The position numbers were made by a program, and so were the translations under genes. A model generated the notes under the pieces. The model was given only the letters and a program-made list of their open reading frames with translations. It was not told the origin of the DNA and ran no database searches. DNA of 64,000 nucleotides from Dasypus novemcinctus (taxonomy: Eukaryota; Chordata; Mammalia; Cingulata; Dasypodidae): positions 186,353,216 through 186,417,215 of the forward strand of contig NC_080673.1 of the NCBI RefSeq assembly GCF_030445035.2, in the 5' to 3' direction. Shown here piece after piece: positions 46,401 through 58,424 of this stretch; within the stretch, counting starts at the first letter, position 1, and the number at the start of each line of letters is the position of its first letter.

Positions 46401-47519
46401 AATTATATCACCACACATTCAACACTGGAGTCTTTTCCTCAGTCCTTATGTCTGCATAGTTGTTAGAAGGCCTAGATATCACAGATTTTTACAGTGCCCT
46501 TGTCATTGAAGTCTGAGAGTCTCTAAATGTTCTTTCAACTGATCATATTACACAATTAACTTTCTAGAAGATTCCATTTTGGCTTATATCTCAATCTAGA
46601 TAAAGAGGGGAATATGAAATAAAGCAAAGGACATCGAAGTCATCAGCATGATTTATTTTTACATAAAGAATGCACTTTATGAAAAATAATATTGATTTTC
46701 TGAAAGGTGGTCAGCACATAACCTTGGGTTTAAAACATTTAGAGGGATTTTGCACAAACTCATTGCTTGAATTTATGTCACATAGCCTGGAACTAACACA
46801 AATAATAAAAAGTCTATAAAACAGTTGTAGCACATGGTGGCCTACTTGATATTATTGGCCCAATTTTATTTCAGGCTAAGGGCTCCAGAAGCATTCAAAA
46901 TGCATTTCGAGAATTCATATTGATTTTTCAGGCTGATACTAAAAGAAGAATGTCTTGGATTAGACTCCTTTCAAAGTGGCCTTAAATGCTTATAATTACA
47001 TTTCAAACATCAGCTTCAAAAATCACAACTCTGTGCTAGTTTTTGCAGCACACAGATTGACAGACACCATATTCACTGACAATAGTTGCAATTCAACCTC
47101 AGCTTGGGCTGTGTGAATTTGTATTTGGGAACTTTATCTGAGCTGTCACCATTATGTCTTATCAACCCCAAACAAATGGCTATCCCTGGATGGTACAGCC
47201 TACTAAGATTGCTTAAACAAGAATGTTGGAAGAACTGGGCTCCAATATTTGCCAGTTGTTTATTGTTTGCTTTTTGTCCCCGGGGTTTAACATTTTCATT
47301 TTCAACAATTGTACTCGAATTTTTTGAATTACCTTTTAGGGAGAAGGGAGGTTGATTATCTTCCCCTAGAGCCACGGTCAGCCTACCGCCATTATTTATG
47401 AGGCCTATAAGCTAAGAATGGTTTTTGCATTTTTAGCTGGTTGAAAAAAATCAAATGAAGAACAACATTTCATGACATGAGATTACATGAAATTCAAATT
47501 TCAGTGTTCATAAAAAAAT
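46401..47519. other. Unassigned sequence with overlapping ORFs
   Basis: Two frames on opposite strands (+ 47086-47355, 89 codons; - 47073-47375, 100 codons) overlap almost fully. Neither shows a motif, signal peptide or family resemblance. No repeat recognised. Confidence 0.35.
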
Positions 47520-47662
47520 TAATTGGAACAGTCATGCTCATTTATTTACATATTGCCTTTTGCTACTTTCACCATAGTAGTTGCAATCAGTGCTGTATGC
47601 CCACCTAAGCTCAAATATTTACTATCTGGCCCAATACAGAAACAGTTGCTGACCCTGGTTCT
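47520..47662. mobile_element. hAT-type MITE, partial copy
   Basis: ttggaacagtcatgctcatt, ttatttacatattgcctttt, atttactatctggcccaata and acagttgctgaccctgg match the right two thirds of the element at 34294. Confidence 0.7.
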
Positions 47663-48150
47663 AGAGCGTTTTAGACAAAGAAAAACTCCTTCTTGGTAGT
47701 TAGCCCTACTTTTACCTTTTTTTGTCCTAAGGTCAAAATTTTGCTAGAGACTAGATATTTATCTTGAAAAGCAAAAGTCACAATGATTGATTGTGACTTT
47801 TGCACTGATTCAATGATTGATTGATAAGGTATTTTCCCAGTGTGCCTTGATGACCTGACTCCTAAGAACTGAACAGAGACACAAAATAAAGAAAACACTT
47901 TTTTTTTTTACCACTGCAACTGAGGAGTCAGCTGGTCTTTCCATACTTACTAGTGAAACCCAGAGGCAATCTCAGAAAAAATTGTGACTTTGCTGGTAAA
48001 GATTTTAGCTCTGGAATAGGGATGGATGCAGTACATGTGACAGGTGGTTTTGTATTTTGTGTGTTTGTATTTTTTGTTCCTGTAGTGTTTAATTTATGTT
48101 TCGTTCATTTGGTGTCCCTGAAGGCAGTTTGAGAAGGGTTAGTTTAAAAA
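47663..48150. other. Intergenic, nothing recognised
   Basis: No gene or repeat recognised. A short direct repeat of caatgattgattg lies at 47780-47822. Confidence 0.5.
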
Positions 48151-48161
48151 AGCTTTTATTT

Positions 48162-48553
48162 ATTTATTTATTTTTTATTTTTTATTTTTTTTAAAGATTT
48201 ATTTATTTATTTAATTTCCCCCCCTCCCCTGGTTGTCTGTTCTTGGTGTCTGTTTGCTGCGTCTTGTTTCTTTGCCCGCTTCTGTTGTCGTCAGCGGCAC
48301 GGGAAGTGTGGGCGGCACCATTCCTGGGCAGGCTGCTCTTTCTTTTCACGCTGGGCGGCTTTCCTGATGGGCGCACTCCTTGCACGTGGGGCTCCCCCAC
48401 GCAGGGGACACCCTTGCATGGCACGGCACTCCTTGCGCGCATCAGCGCTGCGCATGGCCAGCTCCACACGGGTCAAGGAGGCCCAGGGTTTGAACCGCGG
48501 ACCTCCCATATGGTAGACGGACGCCCTAACCACTGGGCCAAAGTCCGTTTCCC
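48162..48553 (-). mobile_element. DAS-type SINE, head type B
   Basis: ttaaagatttatttatttat at left; head at right (gccctaaccactgggccaaa). Duplication agcttttattt at 48151-48161 and 48554-48564 is exact. The body lacks a segment between gcggcacgggaa and gtgggcggcacc present in other copies. Confidence 0.92.
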
Positions 48554-48959
48554 AGCTTTTATTTTTGATAAAGGAACATTTGTTCAAATCTTGTCTGTCA
48601 TTATGTGATTTCATTAACTTAGTAAACAAATTAAATTATCATACGGATTCATCACCAGTCACTTATTATTACATTATTAGTTTTCAAAATAGCACACTTG
48701 GTGTTTATTCCACTTTCTCTTGTCACTCCTCTGCCACCAGCTCCTCTCCTAAAGTTTAAAAGTTGACTTTCTTATAAACAGATGCCAACTAGCCCATTTT
48801 TCTGTTCTCACTTGAATTTTTCTGCTTAGGAAATCGCATTCACACCTATGGCCTATGGCTTCAAATTAAATTTATATGTTCTGACTAAAACAAAACAGAA
48901 CAACATGAAACAAAGAAACCATCTCTCCAGCACTTGCTGCAAAGCCCAGACTGCTTATA

Positions 48960-49955
48960 AGGCTGCCTACTCAACACCACCATTTGAATGTACAAAAGGA
49001 TCTCAGGCTCAACATGCCCCAACTGCACCCACGACCCTCCCACTCAAACTGGTCTTCCTCTAGGGTCTCATATCCTGGTGAATGGCATTCCCATCCACTA
49101 AAGCAAAGCAGGAAACTGGGAGTCATTTTTGTCATCTCCCTCTCCCTTATGTCCTCCATCCAAAGAACCACGACAATGAGTCTTGTAGCTTCTTAAATAA
49201 TGCCTCATTCAAATATATCTTCTTGTCCCCCCTTCTTTAAGCTACCCAAATCTCTGATCTGTGGCCATTCATTTGTTTCCCAGTTCCCTACTCCCTCCAA
49301 TCTCTATGCAGGAGCCAAAGGAAGCATATAAAAACACAACTTTTTTTTTTTTAATTAATTATTTATTTATTTTTTTAAATTACATTAAAAATATATCTGA
49401 GGTCCCATTCAACCCCACCGCCCCCGCCCCCCACTCCCCCCACAGCAACACTCTCTCCCATCATCGTGATACATCCATTGCACCTGGTAAGTTCATCTCT
49501 GAGCATCACTGCACCCCATAGTCAATGGTCCACATCATAGCCCAGACTCTCTCACGTTCCATCCAGTGGGCCCTGGGGGATCTACAGAAAAACACAACTT
49601 TTATTGTGTCTTTTCTCTGTTTTATACCCTTCAATGACATTGAATTGTTATTAAGGTGAAAATCAACATTCTTCATGAACAAAGCCACAGTCAGTCCCCT
49701 GCTGACTTTTACCTTTGCCCACCTCACCAGCTTCATTGAATGGCCCTCTTTGCCTGGAGTCCCAGTCCTATCGTTTTTTGTTGTTGTTTTATTCCTTTTC
49801 CCCGAATGTTCTATTTTCTTTCCAACTTCAAGGTCTTCTGCAGGATGTTCCCTTTCCCTGAGTTCAGCTAAAATATTACTTGTTCTTAATACTCCCTCTT
49901 CAAGACCATTTAAGTCCATCAGAGACATAAAGCTATTGTCCCTCGGCTTCCAGGA
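48960..49955 (+). mobile_element. L2 LINE, ORF2 to 3' region, interrupted
   Basis: Sense L2 text: ggctcaacatgccccaactg, aaactgggagtcatttttgt, then after the L1 insertion cccttcaatgacattgaatt and ttgcccacctcaccagcttc. Worn; the 181-codon minus-strand frame at 49506-50051 is antisense repeat, not a gene. Confidence 0.55.
49345..49587 (-). mobile_element. 5'-truncated L1 3' end with 15-bp target duplication
   Basis: ttacattaaaaatatatctg, aggtcccattcaaccccacc, ctctcccatcatcgtgatac, cattgcacctggtaagttca and ccatccagtgggccctgggg are antisense L1 3' UTR. Exact duplication aaaaacacaactttt (49330-49344 and 49588-49602). Confidence 0.88.
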
Positions 49956-50451
49956 ATCTTCTTTCTCCCTTGGTAAATTTGCCTCCCCCTCCCCCCACAA
50001 GAGCTGATCTAAACTTAAATGGATATTTTTTAAAAAGCAGTTTTGATCCATTCAATTTTTTTAAAAAGGCAGTGAAGAGGAGCAATAGGTTCCTTCTAGC
50101 TTTATATTTTTTACATTTACATAATTAATAGGCTTCATTCAAGGGATTCTTCCTGGAACAAATAGAACATGCTCTGAGATGATTTTCTATTTACTGATGC
50201 CAGAAAATTGAATAATGTATTTACAATTTTGCTCTTTGTTTATTTGTAAAATCCATTTGTCTTTTTATTGAAAAGTAAACACACATACAGGACAAAAAAT
50301 TCAAATCATAAAAAAGAGTACACAATGAAGAGTAAGTCTCCTTCTCACCTCTGACCCCTGTCCCAGGGATAAATTATCCATTATTTTCAGTTTCTTATAT
50401 ATCCTTAGAGAAATAATCTATGCATACACAGTAAATATATATACATATGTT

Positions 50452-50484
<33 letters not shown>

Positions 50485-52129
50485 TTACACACTAAAGAAA
50501 ACCTTACTTTTCCCTGGCACAGAAGAGGAAGGACACTTCCTCTCCCCTCCCTTTTATTTTGGTGTTTACTTTAGAAAATTTGTAATTGTATGTTCTTTCT
50601 CTGTTCTTTGAAATGTATATAAATCTTTTTTAAAGGTTAAATAAGTCCCTTGCGAATTTCACAACTCAAGAATATTTCCTTAAGGACCAGGAGGAGTCAT
50701 TTCTTTTAAAAGGAATCATCAAGGAATCATCAAAGTAATTATCACTTGCTCTTTTCTCCCAGTTTCCAGAGAGGAGGCACTTCAGGTGGCAACTGGCTCC
50801 AAATTGCAAACCTAACTCCAGTCATAAAGACATCTTGAGAACATGTATGTAACGGATTGTATCCACTTAGCCACATCAAAAGGCTGAGCTTTAGTCCTGT
50901 CTTTGCAAGACTGCCTATGATGCATCACAGTCTGGCTTAATGCATCCTGAATTATAAAATTTTTTTTCCTTTTCTTCTATTTTTGTAGAGGTTTTCTGGA
51001 TTGGGAGCTTTTGCTTTTACCTATGTTTCCCCCTAACAGGATACATCCTGTTTCCCTTTTCACTCAAGTGTCTAGGAGAGCAACGCAGATCGGCACACAC
51101 AGATGCATCCTCTCACTCTCTTCCTGTCTTCATTTCACTCCACTTGGGGTGAATCACACTTTATTGAGCCCATTCTCATCTCAGGCATGTGTGACCCAGG
51201 ACAGGCCAGTCCTTATCCCTTACTGGGAACACAGAAGAGGACCATTGTTGCCTTGTTCTGTTTTGTTTGCTGGGATTTCACAAGCTGTGTGGATGATGTA
51301 AGCATAGAGCTGCCAGTGACCCTCAAGTTACCAGATAAGTAAATCTTACCTGAGAACAAACACAGAAGTAAGAGATGGGGAGAGAGACCAGGTGAGATTG
51401 TTTTAACCTCTACATCCAGCTATGCCTAATGCTTCTGTGTTTAAACTAGATTTGAGTTGTGTTTCCATCGCTTTCATCTGAAATAAGAGTAGGTTTGATT
51501 TAATATTCCATGGTGTTATGGCAAAGGACCTATGAATTTCTGACTCTTCAGTTTTCTTCCTTTTAGCATTTTACTAGGCAGGGAGGGGAGAGGTGGATGG
51601 ATACATAAAGAACAATGGCAGAAATTATTATTGGTTGCCTGAGCCCAGGTAAAGGTGAGTTAGAACTCAGGGCTGGGCCCTAAACAGAATCTCCTTCTCC
51701 CCCTAAGCCTATTTGTGTATTGCCATATTAACTGCCAGAAAGTGTGTTTTTTTATTTTATATTACCATCAGAAGGGACTAAGTTTTACTTGCTGATGATT
51801 AGAGAAGCTAATTAAATGTATTTAGAATTTACTATGTAGGACTTTGGAAGACAAACAGGCTTCAAATAAAAGCCTATATTTTCCTGATTGGAACAAGTTC
51901 TGGGGTTTTACCAATTATGGTGTAGCAGGTGATGCATTAAACATTCAAAATATTTTAATGAGTAAGTGATAAGTGTAAGATGTTTTGATGCAAAGTGAAT
52001 TGAGCTGGGAGTTGAGTTCACAAATTTTCTCCTAAGTTACCAAACAGCGATAAGATAAGTTGTGTGTATTTGGTAGTCACTAAAAGACAAATTAATCAAA
52101 AGAGATAAATTTATCATTCTTTTCTTTTT
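49956..52129. other. Intergenic, one (TA)n tract, otherwise nothing recognised
   Basis: No gene or family recognised. A TATA-rich tract lies at 50428-50486. Confidence 0.45.
50428..50486. repeat. (TA)n microsatellite
   Basis: Interrupted (TA)n with catatgttta and catatatatata segments. Confidence 0.95.
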
Positions 52130-52290
52130 CACTCATTCATTCACCCATTAATTAACTCAACAATTATTTACAGAGTGCCTACTACATTCCAGGTACTATA
52201 CCTGGTGCTGGTAATACACTATAAAGCAGATCATACTTTTCCCCTTATAGATTGTACATTCAGTACACCTCAGTTATATTGAACTGGACA
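52130..52290 (-). mobile_element. L2 3' end
   Basis: cactcattcattcacccatt, acagagtgcctactacattc, caggtactatacctggtgct: antisense L2 3' end. Confidence 0.7.
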
Positions 52291-53219
52291 GGATGCCTTT
52301 TATTACATGGAAGTTAAATAAATTAGCAAAAGTGCTACCACAACCTCAATTCATTTGTAACAGCTTTTGGGTAATTTTCATCCTACTGAACTTATGGTAT
52401 AATTTTGTTTTCTTATTACCTGAAGGCAAACGTTAATATTTTTAAAAGGTAACCGTAGGTAAGGTAACCAAAAGTAAGTTCATAATTAGAAGCTCAATTT
52501 CAGTGAAGTAGGCAAAAAGCTTCCCAAATTACTTTATTTCAACACAATGTAAAGTTAAGTATATTAATCTGTATAGTGAAGCGTCTTCACTTGAAAAGTG
52601 TTAAGGAGATTGAGGTAACTAACTGGACAAATAAATCCATCCAAGACAGACAGGGTTGAGAATACAAGGTTGCTTTCTTCTGAATTTTTGTATATATAAT
52701 CGCCTGAATTCTCCATTTTGCTTTGCTAGTAGAATTGTAGCCAAAGAATGTTCACAGCACTTTTTTTAAAGGAATTTAGAGACCCAGAGATGAAAGGATC
52801 TGATACATATAATTGTAATGTAGTGCTATTAATGTTGAAATGTTTTTGTAATTTATAATATTTATAATGATATGTTATGATTACACAGAATTTTTCCCAG
52901 TGGTTTCTTCCATGCATTAGTTTTTATTCCTGATAGTGATAGACTGTAGGGGCAATTATAATTCCCTCAATTTTACATGTAGGGAAACAGAGATATTTTT
53001 TACTTAGTGATTTATCTAAATCGTAATGCATGACCAGATTTGTAAGAAAGTCTGATTACTGGTTTATAAGGAAGAGCAATTATGCCTGCAAAGTTTTCCC
53101 AGATCTCTGGGTTATGCTTTCACACAAACCAAAAGTATAACGTTAGATACATTCATTTAACTTCTCTGGCTTTCAATTTTTTCATCTGGAATATGAGGCA
53201 GTTCATCTAGACTCAGATT
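52291..53219. other. Intergenic with two small MIR-like pieces
   Basis: 52950-53060 resembles antisense MIR core (ttccctcaattttacatgta, ggaaacagaga). 53150-53215 resembles sense MIR core (taacttctctggctttcaat tttttcatctgg). Otherwise nothing recognised. Confidence 0.45.
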
Positions 53220-53430
53220 CAACAAACATTTATTGGCACCTATTTTGTGCAAGTCATGTGCCAGATGCTTTCAATGTTGTATTAAATTAATCCTCACAAC
53301 AAATGAAGAAACCTAAGGGGCAAGAAGTTATGTAATTTGCCCAAAATAATCCAGTTTAAGATAAAATCAACCTATTAATCCAGATTGTTACACTGCAAAA
53401 TCAGTGTTCTTTCCTCTATACCATGCAGAT
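53220..53430 (-). repeat. MIR SINE
   Basis: aacaaacatttattggcacc, gtgccagatgctttcaatgt, taatcctcacaacaaatgaa and agttatgtaatttgcccaaa in antisense MIR order. Confidence 0.75.
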
Positions 53431-53974
53431 TTTAGCATTTTATGAAGTTATATTAAAAAAACCCAGGCATTTTAGATTTTTGACATATAAACTGAAACAA
53501 TTCTGTTACCCCAAATACTAAAAGTGTTTGTTTAATAAGTGATATAATTAATATATCTAAATTAAGCTTTTGAAAGTTTGACTAAGTTTAAACAACCAAA
53601 TTGTTTATGATGTAATAATGTTTCAGGGCTCTAAGTGATATGAAAGAGTATTAAAAATATATATTATAGAAGTCCAAATAATAGGAAGTGCCAGTGTGTT
53701 AGCAACATACTGATTAGAGGTTGATTCAAAGTGGTAATTACGTTGTTGAGAAAGGTATAATTTCAAATATACCTTCTCATTCTACTCAGTTCAACAAATG
53801 GATTTTGATATGTTGACTTACACTAAGGAAGAAGAAAGTCACTGTTTTTTTAAAAAAGAATTTAGATGGAGATTTCACGATTGACATGTCTGCTACTACT
53901 TCATTAGTAAAGGATGTGACTTGAGCATCTTAATTCAGACTGTGAGCCTTCTTGTTTCGTGTCCTCTGCACCAA
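53431..53974. other. AT-rich intergenic, nothing recognised
   Basis: No gene or repeat recognised. Confidence 0.5.
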
Positions 53975-54842
53975 TGCTGTAGTTTGCTAGGCTGTTGAAA
54001 TGCAATACACAGATACGCAGAAATAGGTTGGCTTGTGCAATGGGGATTTATTGGCTTGCAAGCTTACGGTTCTGAGGCTGAAAAAAAAAAAAATGTCCGA
54101 ATCAAGGCATCAAGCAAAGCTTTCTCCCTGCAGACCAGCTGCTGGGGATCCTGGACTCCTCTGTCAAATGGCAAGACACATGGCAGCATCTTTTAGGCTC
54201 TCCCACCTCCTCTGAGTTTCCTTGCATTCAGCTTCCTGCTTCTCTGGCTCTCTCTGTGTCTCCTTCTCCATATTCATTCTCTTTTTAAAGGACTCCAGTA
54301 AGAGGATTAAGACCCACCCTGGGCCATGCCTTTCTTTTTTTTTTTAAGATTTATTTTTTATTGATTTCTCTTCCCTTCCCCTCCCCCCTTGTCTGCTCTC
54401 TGTGTCCATTCACTGTGTGTTCTTCTGCGTCCGCTTGCATTCTTGTTAGTGGCACCAGGAATCTGGTCTCTTTTTGTTGTGTCATCTTGCTGTGTCAGCT
54501 CTCCGTGCGTGCGGTGCCACTCTTGGTCAGTCTGCACGTTTTCGTGCAGGGTGGCTCTTCTTGTAGGGATGCACTCCTTGCCTGTGAGGCTCCCCTACAC
54601 GGGGACACCCCTGCGTGGCATGGCACTCCTTGCGCGCATCAGCTCTGTGCATGGGCCAGCTTACCACACTGGTCAGGAGGCCCTGGGTTTGAACCCTGGA
54701 CCTCCCACATCCACTTCGTGGCCATACCTTTCTGAAGTAACCTAATTCAAAGGTCCCACCTTCAAAAAGTTCACACCCACAGGAATAAGCCAGCTTTAAA
54801 ATTGTGATTTTCTGGGGGTACATATACTCTCAAACTTTCACA
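53975..54842 (-). mobile_element. MaLR-type LTR carrying a DAS SINE
   Basis: tgctgtagtttgctaggctg ... ctctcaaactttcaca. Has gcaatggggatttattggct, caaggcatcaagcaaagctt and gactccagtaagaggattaa. It is split at 54336-54719 by a SINE. Confidence 0.8.
54336..54719 (-). mobile_element. DAS-type SINE with deleted tRNA head
   Basis: ttaagatttattttttattg at left, then standard body. The right end jumps from ggacctcccac to atccacttcg, so the A-box part of the head is gone. Flanking repeats ggccatgcctttct (54322-54335) and ggccatacctttct (54720-54733) differ at one base. Confidence 0.9.
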
Positions 54843-55740
54843 CCTACCTTTTGTGTGCTTGGATGTTAACATTGCATCGAGGTGATTTCCCACATGGTAC
54901 TGCTGTCCACATTTTGCCCAATATTTCTTTCTTGTATTTAAAACTGATATAATTACACTGGAGTGGATAAAGAATTTACCACTTTAGAAAGGTATTTGGT
55001 CATCTAAAGAGAGTATTTTACTGTCACAGGGATACATTCCAATAATAGTCTGGCTGCAGCAGACAAACAAAAGAAGAATTTATGATTTAACAGGATAAAA
55101 TCATGGCTCTTTAAAGTTGGTTCTATTTCAAGTTCTCATTTTGACATAGGAGATTTAGTGACTTGCGGAAGGTCACTATTTCTAGTAACTAGTAAGCCAG
55201 AACAGGAGCCAATGTCGTTTGAAGAGGCCAAGGGGTTATTTGAAATACTATTGCTGTCCCTATCTGGGTCCTGAGTAGTGACACATTCTATCACATATTA
55301 CAAAATGACTAAAAATATAAACTACAGCTGTCACAACTAATAGCTTAACAGTAAGTGGTACAAAAATAAGCAGGATGCCTGTCTGTTAACAGGGTTTAGA
55401 GAGGTGTCACTGAGAATTTCAAGTGTTAAAAAATGTTGTTCTTTCTTGGTATTAATTTAATCATTACATAACACATTTCCATTTGATTATGGAAGACTGA
55501 ACTTTTGTCAGTCATCTCAAGTTTGTGTTCCCAGAAGCTTGATGGGCAGTTCAATGATGACCTTAGTCAGTCAAGAAGTTCATTACATTTCTTCCTATTA
55601 TGTTGGAATTTTCCTTTAGGATTTTACCTTGTGATCACAAAATATCTTCTTCAACTTTGGATAGCATGTCCTCACAGGGTCATGTCCAAAGCAAGAAAAC
55701 TAGGGATGAGGAGAGGAGGATCTTCTGTGTATTTCCTTTT
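54843..55740. other. Intergenic with a possible MIR piece
   Basis: 55140-55220 (acttgcggaaggtcactatt, agtaactagtaagccagaac) resembles antisense MIR. Otherwise nothing recognised. Confidence 0.4.
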
Positions 55741-56169
55741 TTTTTTTTTTTTTAAGATTTATTTTATTTATTTCTCTCCCCTTCCCGCCACCCCCCACCC
55801 CCACCCCAGTTGTCTGTTCTCTGTGTCCATTTGCTGTGTGTTCTTCTTTGTCCCTTTCTGTTGTCAGCGGCACGGGAATCTGTGTCTCTTTTTGTTGCAT
55901 CATCTTGCTGCATCAGCTCTCCGTGTGTGTGGCGCCACTCCTGGGCAGGCTGCACTTTCTTTCTCGCTGGGCAGCTTTCCTTACGGGGTGCACTCCTTGC
56001 ACGTGGGGCTCCCCTACACGGGGGATACCCCTGTGTGGCATGGCACTCCTCACGTGCATCAGCACTGTGCGTCGGCCAGCTTCACATGGGTCAAGGAGGC
56101 CCGGGGTTTGAATTGCAGACCTCCCATGTGGTAGGCGGAGGCCCCATCCACTGGGCCAAGTCCTCTTCC
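55741..56169 (-). mobile_element. DAS-type SINE, full length, head type B
   Basis: Poly-T and ttaagattt at left; cggcacgggaatctgtgtct; head at right (ccatccactgggccaagtcc). Approximate duplication tatttcctttt (55730) / tatttctttt (56172). The 209-codon + strand frame that enters this block is mostly translated SINE. Confidence 0.9.
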
Positions 56170-56254
56170 TATATTTCTTTTAATTACTAGTGAAAATTCA
56201 ATCCTGAGATTCTCCAGTACATTTTCCCACAGATCAGTGTAGTGTTTTATAATT

Positions 56255-56355
56255 TGTGCTGCCCAAAATGCTATCCACCAGTTATAAGTAGTTGTTGAAC
56301 ACTTGAATTATGGCTACTATGACCAAGGAACTGAATTTTTAGTTGGACTTAATTT
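56255..56355. mobile_element. hAT-type MITE fragment
   Basis: gctgcccaaaatgctatcca, ttgaacacttgaattatggc and gaaggaactgaattttta-like text match a hAT-Charlie MITE also seen at 58425-58600. An L1 3' end follows and may have split it. Confidence 0.6.
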
Positions 56356-56363
56356 ACTAAATA

Positions 56364-56560
56364 ATATTTTTTATGAGAAAAGTTATAGGTTTAAAGAAAA
56401 ATCATGCACGAAGTACAGAATTCCCATATAAACCCCCCCACTATTAACAATTTGCCTTAGTGTGGTACCTTTGTTACAATTGATTTACATATATTATTAT
56501 TAACTATAGTCTACAGTTTACATAGGGTTCACTGTATAGTACAGTCCTATGGCTTTTTAA
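56364..56560 (-). mobile_element. L1 3' UTR fragment
   Basis: ttttatgagaaaagttatag, atcatgcacgaagtacagaa, ttcccatataaaccccccca and agtctacagtttacataggg: antisense armadillo-type L1 3' UTR. Confidence 0.65.
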
Positions 56561-56672
56561 AAATATTAATTTATATAATAATTTATATAATATTATTTAT
56601 ATATAATTTATATAATATTATTTATATATTATTTATATAATAATAATTTATATAGTAATTAATTTAAGCCAC
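56561..56672. repeat. (AT)-rich low-complexity tract
   Basis: Irregular aatttatataatattattt units. Confidence 0.95.
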
Positions 56673-58424
56673 ATCTTGAACAACAAAGACTTGATTCCTC
56701 TTGGCTGGAACTAGGTCATTTCATCACCCAAGGGAGGTTGGAAAGTGATTATGTAACTTTTTTTCAGTCTCAGTGATAGGAGTGGGTCAGGGAGAAAGGG
56801 TTTGGGAATTGTTCTTTGGCACCAACCAACAGTGTTTGCCAAAAAAGTGAGCCAGACTTCATGGAGTGATATTAAAATGGGGGAGGATGACACCGTAACA
56901 CTGTAAACAAATAAATAAAAAGGGAAGCTATTTTCAGGTTCTGACAAGCCATGAAGATAACATAGTAGTGACTTATTGGAGGTGGATGGGTTTGATTGAG
57001 TAAGTGGGGAGAAGGTCAGGGAAGACTTCTGAATTGGTAGATACAATTATTGTGAGATTTTATAAAATTGTCTCATGAGACCGTGGGGATGTACAAGTTC
57101 AAATTCCTTATGGCAGGCTTCAAGCCAGGAATTCCAATGAGCCTAACCGTCACAGTAGAGAAGACAGACAGTCATGTAAAGAAATCATTATAATAAATGG
57201 AATGATAAATATATACATACATCAACACACAAACATGCATGCCCTATAAAGAGCTAATAGTTTATTAATAGGAAAAACAAAGCATTTTTCAGTGATTCTC
57301 TAGTATCCACTGCAAGCCTTACATAAGAGAGCAAGAAAGCATAGAAACACTGGAATGTGGTCCACTTACTGTCCTTAAAGTCTCAGTTGATGCAATACAG
57401 CTTTACTGGACTACATATGCGTATGTGAATGTGTTTGACAAGTGATTTCTCAAACAGTTTCTGTAGGATGTTCTAAAGTGGGGCAATCACAAACATAGCT
57501 AGAACTCTGAACGGACTCATTAAGTCTTACAACTTCAAATGCTATGATGCTCTTGAGGCCTTAGTGGGGATGAGGTAGATAGACTTGTTTAGCAAAAGGC
57601 TGTCAGGGCTGGGGGAAGGGTAATTCAAGCCAAGATTTGGGCATGACTAAGGGTAAGAGATGGTGAGTTACAGATAGTGTCATCCTCTGAGGTCTTTGTA
57701 AGTATGGAAAGGACTGCCTGTCAGAATGATAATAACAGAGGGTTGTATGTATACCCTCAAAGAAATACAGCATTGAAAAATATGCTTCTATGGCTCTTTC
57801 CAGCTTTAATAGTCTATTATTTTGAGGTCTATAATAACCTTTATTTTCAAAGGTTATATAATAACCTTTATTTTCAAAGGTTATATGAGTGACTTCAGCG
57901 CAAGTATGCCTGAAATTATCCACATAATAAAACCTTTCCTCTATATTTCTCCTTGGATTCATGGTGCCACCTGTGTTCTCTTTCCCTGATAATTTTGTCC
58001 TTCATATAATGTTCTCAACTACAGTGAGGTAAAAGGAAGATACGTACCAAAATGATGTAAGTACTTATGACAAAAGCGTTTCAGAATAGACACATATATT
58101 TTAACTCCAGACTTCGAAATACTTAACCTGTTCTCAGTTCATATTCTGATTCATGGCTATGACTCACAATGCTAATGTGGTTATTACAAGCATCCATATT
58201 GTTATAGTAGGTGGCTTTTATCTTTAAAAAGAAAACATGATGATGGTGATGATTTTGTTAGGGAATGAGAATCCTTTTCATAAATGTAATAGAAACATGA
58301 ACAATTTCACCAACCTTAACACAGAGACAAGCACAGTTTGTCTTCTAAACCTATTTATAGAGTTAAAGCTACTTCATGGTGGTATCACTCTCCCACTTTT
58401 CTTATCTCTCATAATGTTTACACC
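56673..58424. other. Intergenic, nothing recognised apart from a short tandem repeat
   Basis: No gene or repeat family recognised. The 111- and 119-codon minus-strand frames (56711-57046, 57603-57962) show no motif, and the second one spans the tandem repeat at 57834. Confidence 0.45.
57834..57887. repeat. 27-bp tandem repeat with internal palindrome
   Basis: Two copies, period 27, of ataaccttt-attttc-aaaggttat. Each copy is an inverted repeat of nine bases around a six-base loop. Confidence 0.9.

Noticed and set aside
49506..50051. 181-codon minus-strand ORF
   Set aside because: It spans the left edge of an L1 3' end and antisense L2, and has no conserved motif.
55505..56134. 209-codon + strand ORF
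   Set aside because: The second half is a translated antisense DAS SINE, and the first half has no recognisable family.
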